Shown piece by piece: positions 1-5,836 of a DNA stretch of 8,959 nucleotides. The translations under genes were made by a program, and so were the position numbers. Below the pieces are notes generated by a model. The model worked only from the letters and a program-made list of their open reading frames with translations. It ran no database searches and had not been told where the DNA came from. Numbering within the stretch: position 1 is the first letter of the stretch; each line of letters begins with the position of its first letter. Source of the stretch: Acidimicrobiaceae bacterium (GTDB taxonomy: Bacteria > Actinomycetota > Acidimicrobiia > Acidimicrobiales > Palsa-688); contig PMHU01000242.1 of the NCBI GenBank assembly GCA_003156795.1, positions 5,151-14,109 on the forward strand. Direction: 5' to 3'.

Positions 1-128
1 CCATGATCATCGTGAGCCACGACATCGGATTCGTCGCGGAGCTGGCACCGGACCGGGTGCTGATGATGCCAGAGGGCGTCGAGGACCGCTGGAGCGACGA
101 GATGCTCGACTTGGTGGCGCTGGCGTGA
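1..128 (+). CDS. ABC-F type ATP-binding protein, C-terminal end (partial)
   Basis: Only the last 42 codons are in the window (frame starting at base 3, stop TGA at 126-128); the gene begins upstream. The visible peptide starts MIIVSHDIGFV, which is the strand and H-loop histidine (SHD) that follow Walker B in ABC ATPases. It continues with PDRVLMMPEG and ends DLVALA. No membrane segment is visible. The tail resembles soluble, duplicated ATPases of the ABC-F class, which act on ribosomes or in antibiotic resistance, but a transporter ATPase subunit cannot be excluded from 42 residues. Its stop overlaps the GTG start of the next gene (GTGA at 125-128), so the two are probably one operon with coupled translation. 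Confidence 0.72.
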   Translation, partial: MIIVSHDIGFVAELAPDRVLMMPEGVEDRWSDEMLDLVALA

Positions 129-796
129 TCGTCGACCGCGACGGACTGATCCAACCGACGGCCCGTACGACCGTGCGCCGTCACAAGGAACGCGCCGAGT
201 ACGACCGCCAAGCTGCGTACGCCATCTTGGACGAGGGCTTCGTCTGCCACGCCGCGTGCGTGGTGGACGGGACCGTGTGGATGATCCCGACGGCGTACGG
301 CCGCATTGGTGATCGGCTCCTGCTACACGGTGCAGCCGCCAACCACGTCCTCAAAGCTGCCGGGGAGGGAGCCGAGCTCACCGTCACCGTGACTTTGATC
401 GACGGGCTGGTGCTGGCTCGGTCCACGTTCAACCATTCGCTCAACTACCGGTCCGTGGTGATATTCGCCACCGCCACCGACATCGCCGATCCCGTGGACA
501 AGGCCGTAGCTCTCACCGCGATCGTCGAGCACATGCTGCCGGGCCGTACTGCTGACGCCCGGCCGCCGACTCCAATCGAGCTGACCAAGACGCGTGTCGT
601 TTCGATACCCCTCGATGAGGCATCGGCCAAGGTGCGCTCCGGCGGCCCCCTCGACGAAGAGGCTGACGTCGAGCTGCCGGTCTGGGCCGGAGTGCTGCCC
701 CTGCGACCGCGGGCCGGTACACCCATCCCCGACTCCGCCAACCAGACCGGAGTGGTCGTACCCGCTTATCTCGACCAGCCGGCCCGCTGGAGCTAA
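125..796 (+). CDS. Pyridoxamine 5'-phosphate oxidase-like flavin-binding family protein
   Basis: This 223-residue protein is recognised as a split-barrel FMN-binding protein of the PNPOx-like/NimA-like group. The opening TTVRRHKERAEYDR (15-28) and then AILDEGFVCHAACVVDG (33-49) are the usual family start. The central IPTAYGR and LLLHGAAANHVLK segment (54-77) is where these proteins bind the flavin phosphate. LIDGLVLARSTFNHSLNYRSVVIFA (91-115 region) is the other family hallmark. These proteins usually bind FMN or F420 in the cytoplasm and reduce or sequester small molecules; the substrate is unknown here. The GTG start at 125 is chosen because it overlaps the upstream stop by 4 nt and gives the full family N-terminus. 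The C-terminal ~25 residues are Pro-rich and variable. Confidence 0.85.
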   Translation: MIVDRDGLIQPTARTTVRRHKERAEYDRQAAYAILDEGFVCHAACVVDGTVWMIPTAYGRIGDRLLLHGAAANHVLKAAGEGAELTVTVTLIDGLVLARSTFNHSLNYRSVVIFATATDIADPVDKAVALTAIVEHMLPGRTADARPPTPIELTKTRVVSIPLDEASAKVRSGGPLDEEADVELPVWAGVLPLRPRAGTPIPDSANQTGVVVPAYLDQPARWS

Positions 797-815
797 CCGA
801 CCGGGGCCGGGCGGG

Positions 816-829
816 GGCCGGCGCCGGCC
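816..829. repeat. 14-nt perfect GC palindrome in a GCCGG-rich spacer
   Basis: The spacer 797-852 is almost entirely G and C and repeats the pentamer GCCGG. Bases 816-829 (GGCCGGCGCCGGCC) are a perfect palindrome, and a further CCGGCC follows at 835-840. As RNA it could fold into a strong hairpin ending the upstream two-gene operon, but there is no T run after it. It also lies in the -35 region of the next gene's promoter. Confidence 0.45.
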
Positions 830-852
830 GGGTGCCGGCCAGGGGCCGCGCC

Positions 853-858
853 TAACGT
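853..858 (+). promoter_or_regulatory. Candidate leaderless -10 box (TAACGT) for the MBL gene
   Basis: TAACGT fits the actinobacterial -10 consensus TANNNT and ends 7 nt before the ATG at 866. Transcription would then start at or next to the A of the start codon. No Shine-Dalgarno sequence precedes the ATG, which agrees with a leaderless mRNA. No clear -35 box is seen. Confidence 0.5.
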
Positions 859-865
859 CGGGACC

Positions 866-1798
866 ATGGCTACCTACATAGGACCGGGGGTCCTCGAGAT
901 CGACACCCTCCTCGGTGGCTGGTCGCGCGTCACCGCCGGCTACCTCATCGAGGGCGCAGCACCGGTGCTGATCGAGACCGGAAGCCAGTCCTCCGTGCCG
1001 GCGCTCCTCAAAGCGCTCGAGGAACACGGCGTCGCCCCGGGGGATCTGGCGGGGGTGGCCGTAACCCACATTCACCTGGATCACGCCGGGGGGGTCGGGG
1101 ACGTGGCCCGCGCCTTTCCCAAGGCGACCGTGTACGTGCACGAGAAAGGGGCCCGGCACCTGATCGACCCGGAGCGGCTCGTCCGGTCGGCGGCGTTGGT
1201 CTACGGGGATCTCCTCGACTCGCTGTACGGACGGCTGGACCCGACGCCCGCAGAGCGGGTCCACGTCCTCGAGGACGGCGAGACCATCGACATCGGTCCT
1301 GGTCGGGCTCTGACCACGATCGACTCTCCCGGGCACGCCAAGCACCACCTGGCCCTGCACGACAGTGAGAGCGGGATCCTGTTCGCAGGCGACGCCGTCG
1401 GGGTCCGCCTGCCGGATGCGGGCGTCCTCCGGCCGGCCACGCCGCCCGCTGACTTCGATTTGGATCAGGCCGTCGCGTCGCTGCGAAAGTTTCGGGGTCG
1501 AAATCCCCACGGGGTCGCCTTGGCCCACTACGGGCTGCTACCCGAACCGGTCGAGATGCTGGAAGAGGCCGAGCAGACCCTGCGCCAATGGGCCGAAGTA
1601 GCAGAGAAGGCGTGGCGGGCTGACGAGGACATCGCCGCCGCCCTGCAGCAGGAGTTCGCGGGCGGGCTGGACGGCTTCTCGGATGAGAACAGGGCCAAGC
1701 TGGAAACGCTCAACGGCATCCACTCCAACGCGGCCGGGCTGCGGCGCTGGCTGGAGACCACCAAAGGCGATCCTCACGGCCACCCCCATTCCCATTAG
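866..1798 (+). CDS. MBL-fold metallo-hydrolase
   Basis: This 310-residue protein carries the full metallo-beta-lactamase-fold metal site: THIHLDH (T67-H73, HxHxDH motif), H157 in SPGHAKHH, D176 in FAGDAVG and H221 in LAHYG. These are the usual ligands of a two-metal (Zn or Fe) hydrolase core in residues 10-225. The C-terminal 225-300 is a helical extension rich in Glu, Ala and Trp, as in many stand-alone MBL hydrolases. No signal peptide is seen, so it is probably cytoplasmic. Substrate unknown; glyoxalase II-like thioesters, lactones and phosphodiesters are all possible for this superfamily. The last seven residues are His-rich (HGHPHSH) and could bind metal. The gene overlaps the convergent ABC gene at the stop codons (1795-1798). 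Confidence 0.9.
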   Translation: MATYIGPGVLEIDTLLGGWSRVTAGYLIEGAAPVLIETGSQSSVPALLKALEEHGVAPGDLAGVAVTHIHLDHAGGVGDVARAFPKATVYVHEKGARHLIDPERLVRSAALVYGDLLDSLYGRLDPTPAERVHVLEDGETIDIGPGRALTTIDSPGHAKHHLALHDSESGILFAGDAVGVRLPDAGVLRPATPPADFDLDQAVASLRKFRGRNPHGVALAHYGLLPEPVEMLEEAEQTLRQWAEVAEKAWRADEDIAAALQQEFAGGLDGFSDENRAKLETLNGIHSNAAGLRRWLETTKGDPHGHPHSH

Positions 1799-3687
1799 GG
1801 AGTCGCCGCCAGCTCCTCTCCTCCCCGCAAGTACTGGGTCTGGTACAGCTCGGCGTACAGCCCGCCCTCGGCGATGAGCGAGGTGTGGGTGCCCCGGGCG
1901 ACGATGTGGCCGTCGTCGAGCACGAGGATCTGATCGGCGGCCTGGATGGTGGACAACCGGTGGGCGATCACCATCGACGTCCGCCCGGCCAGGGCCGCGG
2001 CCAGAGCTTGCTGGACGAGTAGCTCCGTTTCGGAGTCCAAGTGCGCGGTGGCTTCGTCGAGTATCACGATGGCGGGATCCTTGAGCAGGACGCGGGCGAT
2101 CGCGACGCGTTGCTTTTCACCGCCGGACAGCCGGTAGCCGCGCTCGCCGACGACGGTGTCGTAGCCCTCGGGCAGCGAGGCGATCAGGTCGTGGATGCGC
2201 GCCGCCCGGCAGGCCGCCACCAGTTCGTCATCGGTAGCGTCCGGGCGGGCGTACCGGAGGTTGGTGGCGATGCTGTTGTGAAAGAGGTGGGCGTCCTGAG
2301 TTACCACCCCCACCGCGGCCGACAGCGAGGCGAGGGTCACGTCCCGTACGTCGTGGCCGTCGATCGTCAAAGAACCCTCGACGACGTCGTAAAGACGCGG
2401 GACGAGGCCCGACAGGGTGGTCTTGCCGGCACCCGATGGGCCGACCAGGGCGGTCATGGTGCCCGGCTCGGCGACGAACGACACGTCTTGGAGCACCCAC
2501 GCGCCCGGCTCGGTCGAAAGGGCCTCGCTCACGGTCTCGGCCGACGCTTCCAAGGACGCCACCGACACGTCAGCTGCCGCTGGGTAGCGGAATGACACGT
2601 TCGTAGCCTCGATCCGACCTTGCACGTTCTCCAGCGGGACGGCGTCGGGCTTGTCCGCCACGGTTGGCGGGGTGTCAAGCACTTCGAAGACCCGGTCGAA
2701 GCTGACGATGGCGCCGAGCACGTCGACGCGAGTGCTGGCCAGGTCGGTGAGGGGTGAGTACAAGCGGGTCACGTAGGCCGCCAGGGCCACGACCGTGCCG
2801 ACCGCGAGGTGACCGGTGACGGCTTCTCGCCCGCCGAGCCAGTACACGGCCGCCGTTCCGACCGCGCCGACGAGCGACAGGGCCGCGAACAGGTAGCGGC
2901 TGAACAGGGCCAGGCGGATACCGGCGTCGCGGACGGCACCGGCCCGGTAGGCGAACTCCTTGGACTCGGAGTCGGGGCGACCGAAGAGCTTGACGAGCAG
3001 GGCGCCGGCGACGTTGAACTTCTCGGTCATGGTGACGCTCATGTCGGCGTTGAGCTGCATTTGGTGGCGCGCCAGGCGGCTGATCCGCCCGGCCATGAGT
3101 CGGTCCAGGAGGATGAACGGCGGGAGCACCAGCAGGGCGAACCCGGTGATCGCCGGGCTGAGAATGAACATGGGAACCAGCGTGGCGACCAGCGTCAGCA
3201 CGTCGGAAAGGACCGAGGCAGCCGTGCTCACCGCGTTCTGGGCGTCGAGCACGTCATTCGTGAGGCGGGACATGAGCGAGCCGGTTTGGGTCCGGGTAAA
3301 GAACGCCACCGGCATGCGTTGGACGTGGTCGTAGAGCTTGGCTCGAAGGTCGTAGATGATCCCTTCGCCGATAACTGACCCGAACCACCGGTTGAGGAGG
3401 GATAGGGCGGTTGTGGTCAGCGCCACGCCGACCATGGCGATGGCCAGGACATCGACCAGGTGGATGTTGTGTTGGTGCTGGGTGCCGATACCCTTGTCGA
3501 TCAGCTCGCGAACCAGCAGCGGGGGGATCGAGCCGATCACCGCGCTGGCCACGATGACGGCCAGGTAGAGGCTCAGTCGTAGCCGGTATGGCTTGAGGAA
3601 CCGCCAGATCCGGCCGTTCGTGCCCTTGGTCACATTGGCGGCCCTGAGCTCGGCGAGGTCGCGGTGACCCCGGCCGTGGCCCCTCAT
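1795..3687 (-). CDS. ABC exporter half-transporter (membrane domain fused to ATPase)
   Basis: This 630-residue protein has an N-terminal six-helix exporter domain (about 30-330; hydrophobic segments near 38-60, 78-98, 157-178, 180-198, 265-285 and 293-309) fused to an ATPase domain (about 358-618). ATPase motifs are complete: Walker A GPSGAGKTT (416-424), Q-loop Q464, signature LSGGE (520-524), Walker B VILDEAT (541-547) and H-loop H576. It should dimerise in the inner membrane and export lipids, drugs or peptides using ATP. About 28 extra residues (369-396, Ala/Ser/Glu-rich) sit between FRYP and WVLQDVSF. ATG 3687 is chosen because AAGAAGGG lies 4 nt upstream; an in-frame ATG at 3762 lacks a ribosome site and would leave only 19 bp to the divergent gene. 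A single gene implies a homodimer or a partner elsewhere. Confidence 0.93.
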   Translation of the reverse strand: MRGHGRGHRDLAELRAANVTKGTNGRIWRFLKPYRLRLSLYLAVIVASAVIGSIPPLLVRELIDKGIGTQHQHNIHLVDVLAIAMVGVALTTTALSLLNRWFGSVIGEGIIYDLRAKLYDHVQRMPVAFFTRTQTGSLMSRLTNDVLDAQNAVSTAASVLSDVLTLVATLVPMFILSPAITGFALLVLPPFILLDRLMAGRISRLARHQMQLNADMSVTMTEKFNVAGALLVKLFGRPDSESKEFAYRAGAVRDAGIRLALFSRYLFAALSLVGAVGTAAVYWLGGREAVTGHLAVGTVVALAAYVTRLYSPLTDLASTRVDVLGAIVSFDRVFEVLDTPPTVADKPDAVPLENVQGRIEATNVSFRYPAAADVSVASLEASAETVSEALSTEPGAWVLQDVSFVAEPGTMTALVGPSGAGKTTLSGLVPRLYDVVEGSLTIDGHDVRDVTLASLSAAVGVVTQDAHLFHNSIATNLRYARPDATDDELVAACRAARIHDLIASLPEGYDTVVGERGYRLSGGEKQRVAIARVLLKDPAIVILDEATAHLDSETELLVQQALAAALAGRTSMVIAHRLSTIQAADQILVLDDGHIVARGTHTSLIAEGGLYAELYQTQYLRGGEELAATP

Positions 3688-3691
3688 GGTG

Positions 3692-3702
3692 CCCTTCTTA
3701 TC
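3692..3702 (-). promoter_or_regulatory. Ribosome binding site deciding the ABC exporter start, with overlapping possible -10
   Basis: On the minus strand AAGAAGGG (3699-3692) is followed by CACC and the ATG at 3687, a usable Shine-Dalgarno spacing. GATAAG (3702-3697), 17 bp after TTGGAA, could also act as a weak -10 box. If so, the leader would be almost absent; the two readings compete. Confidence 0.5.
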
Positions 3703-3735
3703 CTGCGGCGTTGGTTCATTTCCAAGCGGGATAAC

Positions 3736-3750
3736 CGGGGGAGACCCCCG
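3736..3750. repeat. Perfect inverted repeat CGGGGG-AGA-CCCCCG in a divergent intergenic region
   Basis: A 6-bp perfect stem with a 3-nt centre lies in the middle of the 94-bp gap between the ABC exporter (minus) and the GNAT gene (plus). It is 20 bp from the GNAT -10 box and 49 bp from the exporter start. A regulator binding site for one or both genes fits best; it may also be chance in GC-rich DNA. Confidence 0.35.
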
Positions 3751-3769
3751 ATTTGTTCCCATCCCACGC

Positions 3770-3775
3770 TACGGT
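3770..3775 (+). promoter_or_regulatory. Candidate leaderless -10 box (TACGGT) for the GNAT gene
   Basis: TACGGT matches TANNNT and is followed after 6 nt by the GTG start at 3782. No Shine-Dalgarno sequence is present, so a leaderless transcript fits. No clear -35 box is seen 17 bp upstream. Confidence 0.5.
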
Positions 3776-3781
3776 GCCGCC

Positions 3782-4276
3782 GTGAACTTGGAGATCCGCC
3801 CCGTGGCCCGGGGCGCAGCCGAGAGGATCGTGCGTGGACCGCGGGCCCGCGATCCTGTGGCGGACCTGCGGTGGGCCGAGGAATACCCGCTGGACGGCGA
3901 CATTCGCGCCTGTTCTGCCTATCTCGGCCAGCTCCAGAAACGGGTCTATCGAGAACCTTTCGGTTATTACCAGATCGTCGTCGACGGAATCGTCGTCGGC
4001 GGCATCGGCTTTCATGGGCCGCCTCGAGACGGGGTGGTCGAAATTGGCTACGCCGTGGTGCCGTCGTGGCGCCGGCGAGGGGTGGCGACCGAAGCCCTGC
4101 GACGACTGCTTACCCTGGCGGCCGGGCTCAACGATGTGAGTCGAGTGTGCGGTCGGGCCGACACTGACAACGTGGCTTCGCAGCGGGTCATGACGGCGGT
4201 GGGAATGCAGCTGGTCGGTCGTGACCCCGACTTCTTGCACTACGAGCTGGAGTTGGAGCTGAGCGCGGAGGCCTAG
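3782..4276 (+). CDS. GNAT-family N-acetyltransferase (RimJ/RimL-like)
   Basis: This 164-residue protein has the acetyl-CoA binding core of GNAT enzymes: the strand EIGYAVVPSWRRRGVATEAL (88-106) includes the R-x-x-G-x-A pyrophosphate loop (R98, R99, G100, A102). TDNVASQRVMTAVGM (128-142) is the downstream motif B region in which an Asn starts the last core helix. The protein ends FLHYELEL, as in ribosomal-protein or small-molecule acetyltransferases of this group. It transfers acetyl from acetyl-CoA to an amino group; the acceptor is unknown. The open frame runs back to an ATG at 3686, but that would overlap the exporter start, so GTG 3782, behind a TACGGT box, is preferred. The stop TAG is part of the next gene's probable promoter. 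Confidence 0.87.
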   Translation: MNLEIRPVARGAAERIVRGPRARDPVADLRWAEEYPLDGDIRACSAYLGQLQKRVYREPFGYYQIVVDGIVVGGIGFHGPPRDGVVEIGYAVVPSWRRRGVATEALRRLLTLAAGLNDVSRVCGRADTDNVASQRVMTAVGMQLVGRDPDFLHYELELELSAEA

Positions 4277-4279
4277 GAT
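4274..4279 (+). promoter_or_regulatory. Candidate leaderless -10 box (TAGGAT) built on the upstream stop codon
   Basis: TAGGAT begins with the TAG stop codon of the GNAT gene and ends 7 nt before the ATG at 4287. TTGGAG at 4253-4258 could be a -35, but the spacer would be only 15 bp. No Shine-Dalgarno sequence precedes the ATG. Confidence 0.5.
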
Positions 4280-4286
4280 TCCGCGC

Positions 4287-4733
4287 ATGACCGGCATTGA
4301 CGGCGTCAGGGACGCGGGTTTCAAGCTCACCACCAGCTTGCACAGGGTGATCCTCAGGGCGAGCGGCGGGCGGGTCCTCAAGAACGCTTTCGGGATGCCC
4401 GTGGTCCAGTTGGGCACGACCGGACGCAAGACCGGGCAGAAGCGGGTGACGATGCTGACCGCCCCGATGTTGAGCGACGAGCGGGTGGTTTTGGTGGCGT
4501 CCAAGGGCGGCGATGACCGGAATCCCGCCTGGTTGCTCAACCTCGAGGCGAACCCCGACGTGGAGGTCACCGTTAACGGTCAGACCCGATCCCTACGAGC
4601 CCGGGTGGCCTCAGCCGAGGAGAAGACCGAACTGTGGCCGGAAATCGTGGCCAAGTACAAGGGGTACGCCGGATACCAGACGCGGACCCAGCGCGACATC
4701 CCGGTGGTGATCTGCGAACCGGTGGGGGGCTAA
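4287..4733 (+). CDS. DDN-type F420-dependent oxidoreductase (nitroreductase/deazaflavin family)
   Basis: This 148-residue protein matches the small split-barrel family of Mycobacterium tuberculosis Ddn (F420H2-dependent quinone/nitro reductases). Hallmarks are VVQLGTTGRKTGQKRVTML (39-57), VVLVASKGGDDRNPAW (67-82) followed by LLNLEANPDVEVTV (83-96), ARVASAEEKTELWP (104-117) and the tail YAGYQTRTQRDIPVVICEP (127-145). The G-R-K-T/S-G and S-K/N-G-G-D/A segments contact the deazaflavin cofactor in this family. The enzyme would take hydride from reduced F420 and reduce quinones, nitro or other electron-poor compounds, often at the membrane face. This implies an F420-making host. It follows the GNAT gene by 10 nt but seems to have its own promoter. 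Confidence 0.88.
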   Translation: MTGIDGVRDAGFKLTTSLHRVILRASGGRVLKNAFGMPVVQLGTTGRKTGQKRVTMLTAPMLSDERVVLVASKGGDDRNPAWLLNLEANPDVEVTVNGQTRSLRARVASAEEKTELWPEIVAKYKGYAGYQTRTQRDIPVVICEPVGG

Positions 4734-4809
4734 GGCCGGGCCCGTCGGGAGCTTCACGTATGCCTTCGGCATAAACGATTCAGCCTTCCCGCCGCACCCG
4801 GCCCTTTTT
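4734..4809 (+). terminator. Candidate multibranch terminator after the F420 oxidoreductase
   Basis: GGCCGGG directly after the stop (4734-4740) can pair with CCCGGCC (4797-4803), which is followed by C and five Ts (4805-4809). Between them is a compact hairpin TATGCC-TTC-GGCATA (4759-4773), whose closing pair gives a CTTCGG (UUCG) tetraloop. The outer 7-bp stem plus T run resembles an intrinsic terminator with an inner branch. The long loop makes this uncertain; the UUCG hairpin is the firmest part. Confidence 0.4.
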
Positions 4810-4823
4810 CCGAGAAGCGGAGG

Positions 4824-4845
4824 CGGGTTCGTGACCTCAAACCCG
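4824..4845 (-). terminator. Candidate terminator hairpin after the MT0933-like gene
   Basis: CGGGTT (4824-4829) and AACCCG (4840-4845) form a perfect 6-bp stem with a 10-nt loop, starting 11 nt past the stop of the minus-strand MT0933-like gene. There is no strong T run on that strand, so the evidence is moderate. Confidence 0.35.
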
Positions 4846-4856
4846 TCGGGGCCTTG

Positions 4857-5117
4857 TTACCCGGCGTCCGGGCCTTCCTCGGGAGCACCGGTCGCTTCGG
4901 CGGCCTCGACCGGCGCGGCCTCAGCGACCGAGTTCTGCGCCTCAGGATCCGTCGCATCCCCGGCTGGGTTGGTTTCGGGCTCGGTCGCGGTCGACGTTCC
5001 TGAAGACGCCTGACCTCCGGCGAGCTTGTTGAACTTGTCGGTGGCCTTGTGGAGGCCCTGCTCGACTTGGCCCCGGTGTTCTTCGATCAGGCCCTTGGCC
5101 TTGTCCATGAGACCCAT
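4857..5117 (-). CDS. MT0933/Rv0909 antitoxin-like small protein with acidic tail
   Basis: This 86-residue protein starts MGLMDKAKGLIEEHRGQVEQ and continues GLHKATDKFNKLAGGQ, the amphipathic helix pattern of the MT0933-like antitoxin family (M. tuberculosis Rv0909, partner of the SRPBCC-fold toxin Rv0910). Residues 37-86 are a low-complexity Ala/Glu/Thr/Pro tail, strongly acidic with no Lys or Arg, probably disordered. Family members are often about 60 residues, so the tail is an extension. A strong ribosome site GGAGGA (5129-5124) lies 6 nt before the ATG at 5117, supporting that it is translated. No SRPBCC toxin is encoded next to it in this window, so an actual antitoxin role is doubtful; a stress-type small protein is an alternative. 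Confidence 0.75.
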   Translation of the reverse strand: MGLMDKAKGLIEEHRGQVEQGLHKATDKFNKLAGGQASSGTSTATEPETNPAGDATDPEAQNSVAEAAPVEAAEATGAPEEGPDAG

Positions 5118-5123
5118 GCGACT

Positions 5124-5129
5124 TCCTCC
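5124..5129 (-). promoter_or_regulatory. Strong ribosome binding site of the MT0933-like gene
   Basis: GGAGGA on the minus strand, 6 nt before the ATG at 5117. It contrasts with the leaderless-looking starts nearby and fixes the start of this small gene. Confidence 0.7.
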
Positions 5130-5150
5130 GGTCCGTCAAACGAGATGGAG

Positions 5151-5162
5151 GCCAATGTTGGC
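5151..5162. repeat. Inverted repeat GCCAA-TG-TTGGC upstream of the MT0933-like gene
   Basis: A perfect 5-bp inverted repeat with a 2-nt centre lies 34-45 bp upstream of the ATG at 5117. The position suits an operator near the promoter or 5' leader of that gene. No clear -10/-35 pair could be assigned around it. Confidence 0.35.
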
Positions 5163-5175
5163 GCGTCCTGGTTCG

Positions 5176-5203
5176 AAACGCAAAGAGGCGCGAAAGTGCG
5201 TTT
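5176..5203. terminator. Hairpin AAACGCA/TGCGTTT downstream of the methyltransferase
   Basis: A 7-bp perfect stem (5176-5182 with 5197-5203) encloses a 14-nt loop. On the plus strand it runs into TTTTT (5201-5205); on the minus strand, the direction in which the methyltransferase is read, it ends in TTT then CG. It may act as a weak terminator between the methyltransferase and the MT0933-like gene. Confidence 0.35.
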
Positions 5204-5206
5204 TTC

Positions 5207-5249
5207 CCGGACCTCGCTCAGGCCGGACCTCGCCCACGCCGGACCTCGC
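5207..5249. repeat. Three tandem copies of CCGGACCTCGC at exact 16-bp spacing
   Basis: The 11-mer CCGGACCTCGC starts at 5207, 5223 and 5239, each copy separated by 5 variable bases. The array lies in the non-coding gap just past the methyltransferase stop (5258). Function unknown: a minor tandem duplication or a cluster of protein sites. Confidence 0.75.
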
Positions 5250-5257
5250 GGGGTCGA

Positions 5258-5830
5258 TCAGATGTCGACTCCCTTGCGGGCCCTGGCCTTCCAGGCGAAC
5301 TCGTTGCGATCGACGAGGACGTCGACGAATCCGGCCTCCGACAGTCGCCGGGGCAGCTCCTCGGGGTCGATCGGTACGAACGTGTCGCCTTCATGGAAGG
5401 TGCGAAGATCGGGGCGATCGACGCTGTCCGACGCAACGAAGATTACGTCGGGGACCAGAACGCGCCGGGCCTCGGCGAAGAGCCGGTCTTGCTGCGCCCG
5501 AGATGGAATGTGGTGGAGCATCGAGAAACATGTCGCGCCGCTGAATCGGCCGTCTTCGAATTCGAGTCTGGTGGCGTCCCCTTCGGCAACTGTGACGTTC
5601 GAACCGTTGGGTCGAGTCGCCAGCGCACGCGCCAGCTCGGGGTCGATCTCGACTGCGGTCAGTCGGGCGACCAGTCCCCGTAGCGAGTCCGTGGTCGGCC
5701 CGTAGCCGGGTCCCAGTTCCACCACGTCGTCGCCCAGGTCGACGCCGTCGAGGACCCAGGGCACGATCTGTTCACGTACCGTCGTGCGCCACTCGTCGCT
5801 GGCGCAGGCCCTTTGGTGCTCGGCGTTCAT
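5258..5830 (-). CDS. Class I SAM-dependent methyltransferase
   Basis: This 190-residue protein has the Rossmann-type SAM-binding core: motif I VVELGPGYG (36-44), acidic end of strand 2 AVEID (E61, for the SAM ribose), VAEGDATRLEF (81-91) and motif IV CFSMLHHIP (101-109). Its methyl acceptor is unknown; the group commonly modifies small molecules. The strand-5 turn usually written PGG reads VPDV (126-129) and is one residue short. The open frame extends upstream to 6097, but ATG 5830 is chosen: it gives the normal family N-terminus (MNAEHQRACASDEW) and sits 6 nt after a TATGTT -10 box. The gene diverges from marR and the intervening operator may control both. Confidence 0.87.
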   Translation of the reverse strand: MNAEHQRACASDEWRTTVREQIVPWVLDGVDLGDDVVELGPGYGPTTDSLRGLVARLTAVEIDPELARALATRPNGSNVTVAEGDATRLEFEDGRFSGATCFSMLHHIPSRAQQDRLFAEARRVLVPDVIFVASDSVDRPDLRTFHEGDTFVPIDPEELPRRLSEAGFVDVLVDRNEFAWKARARKGVDI

Positions 5831-5836
5831 CGGGCC

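Noticed and set aside
323..1528. A 401-codon open frame on the minus strand
   Set aside because: It runs antisense through the flavin-binding protein and the MBL hydrolase, both of which have clear motifs. Its translation is Gly/Arg/Pro/Val-rich with no domain, as expected of a GC-rich shadow frame.
3686..3781. Longer GNAT start at ATG 3686 and longer ABC exporter start at ATG 3762
   Set aside because: The extensions would overlap each other head to head, add non-conserved residues and lack ribosome sites. The shorter starts leave a normal divergent promoter region.
5165..5182. tRNA T-arm remnant or att fragment (GGTTCGAAA)
   Set aside because: The sequence looks like a T-loop, but the flanking bases do not form a 5-bp stem and no acceptor or anticodon arm is nearby. 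It does not match the tRNA-Ser in this window.
5207..5249. CRISPR array
   Set aside because: Repeats are only 11 bp with 5-bp linkers and there are no cas genes in the window; too short for spacers.
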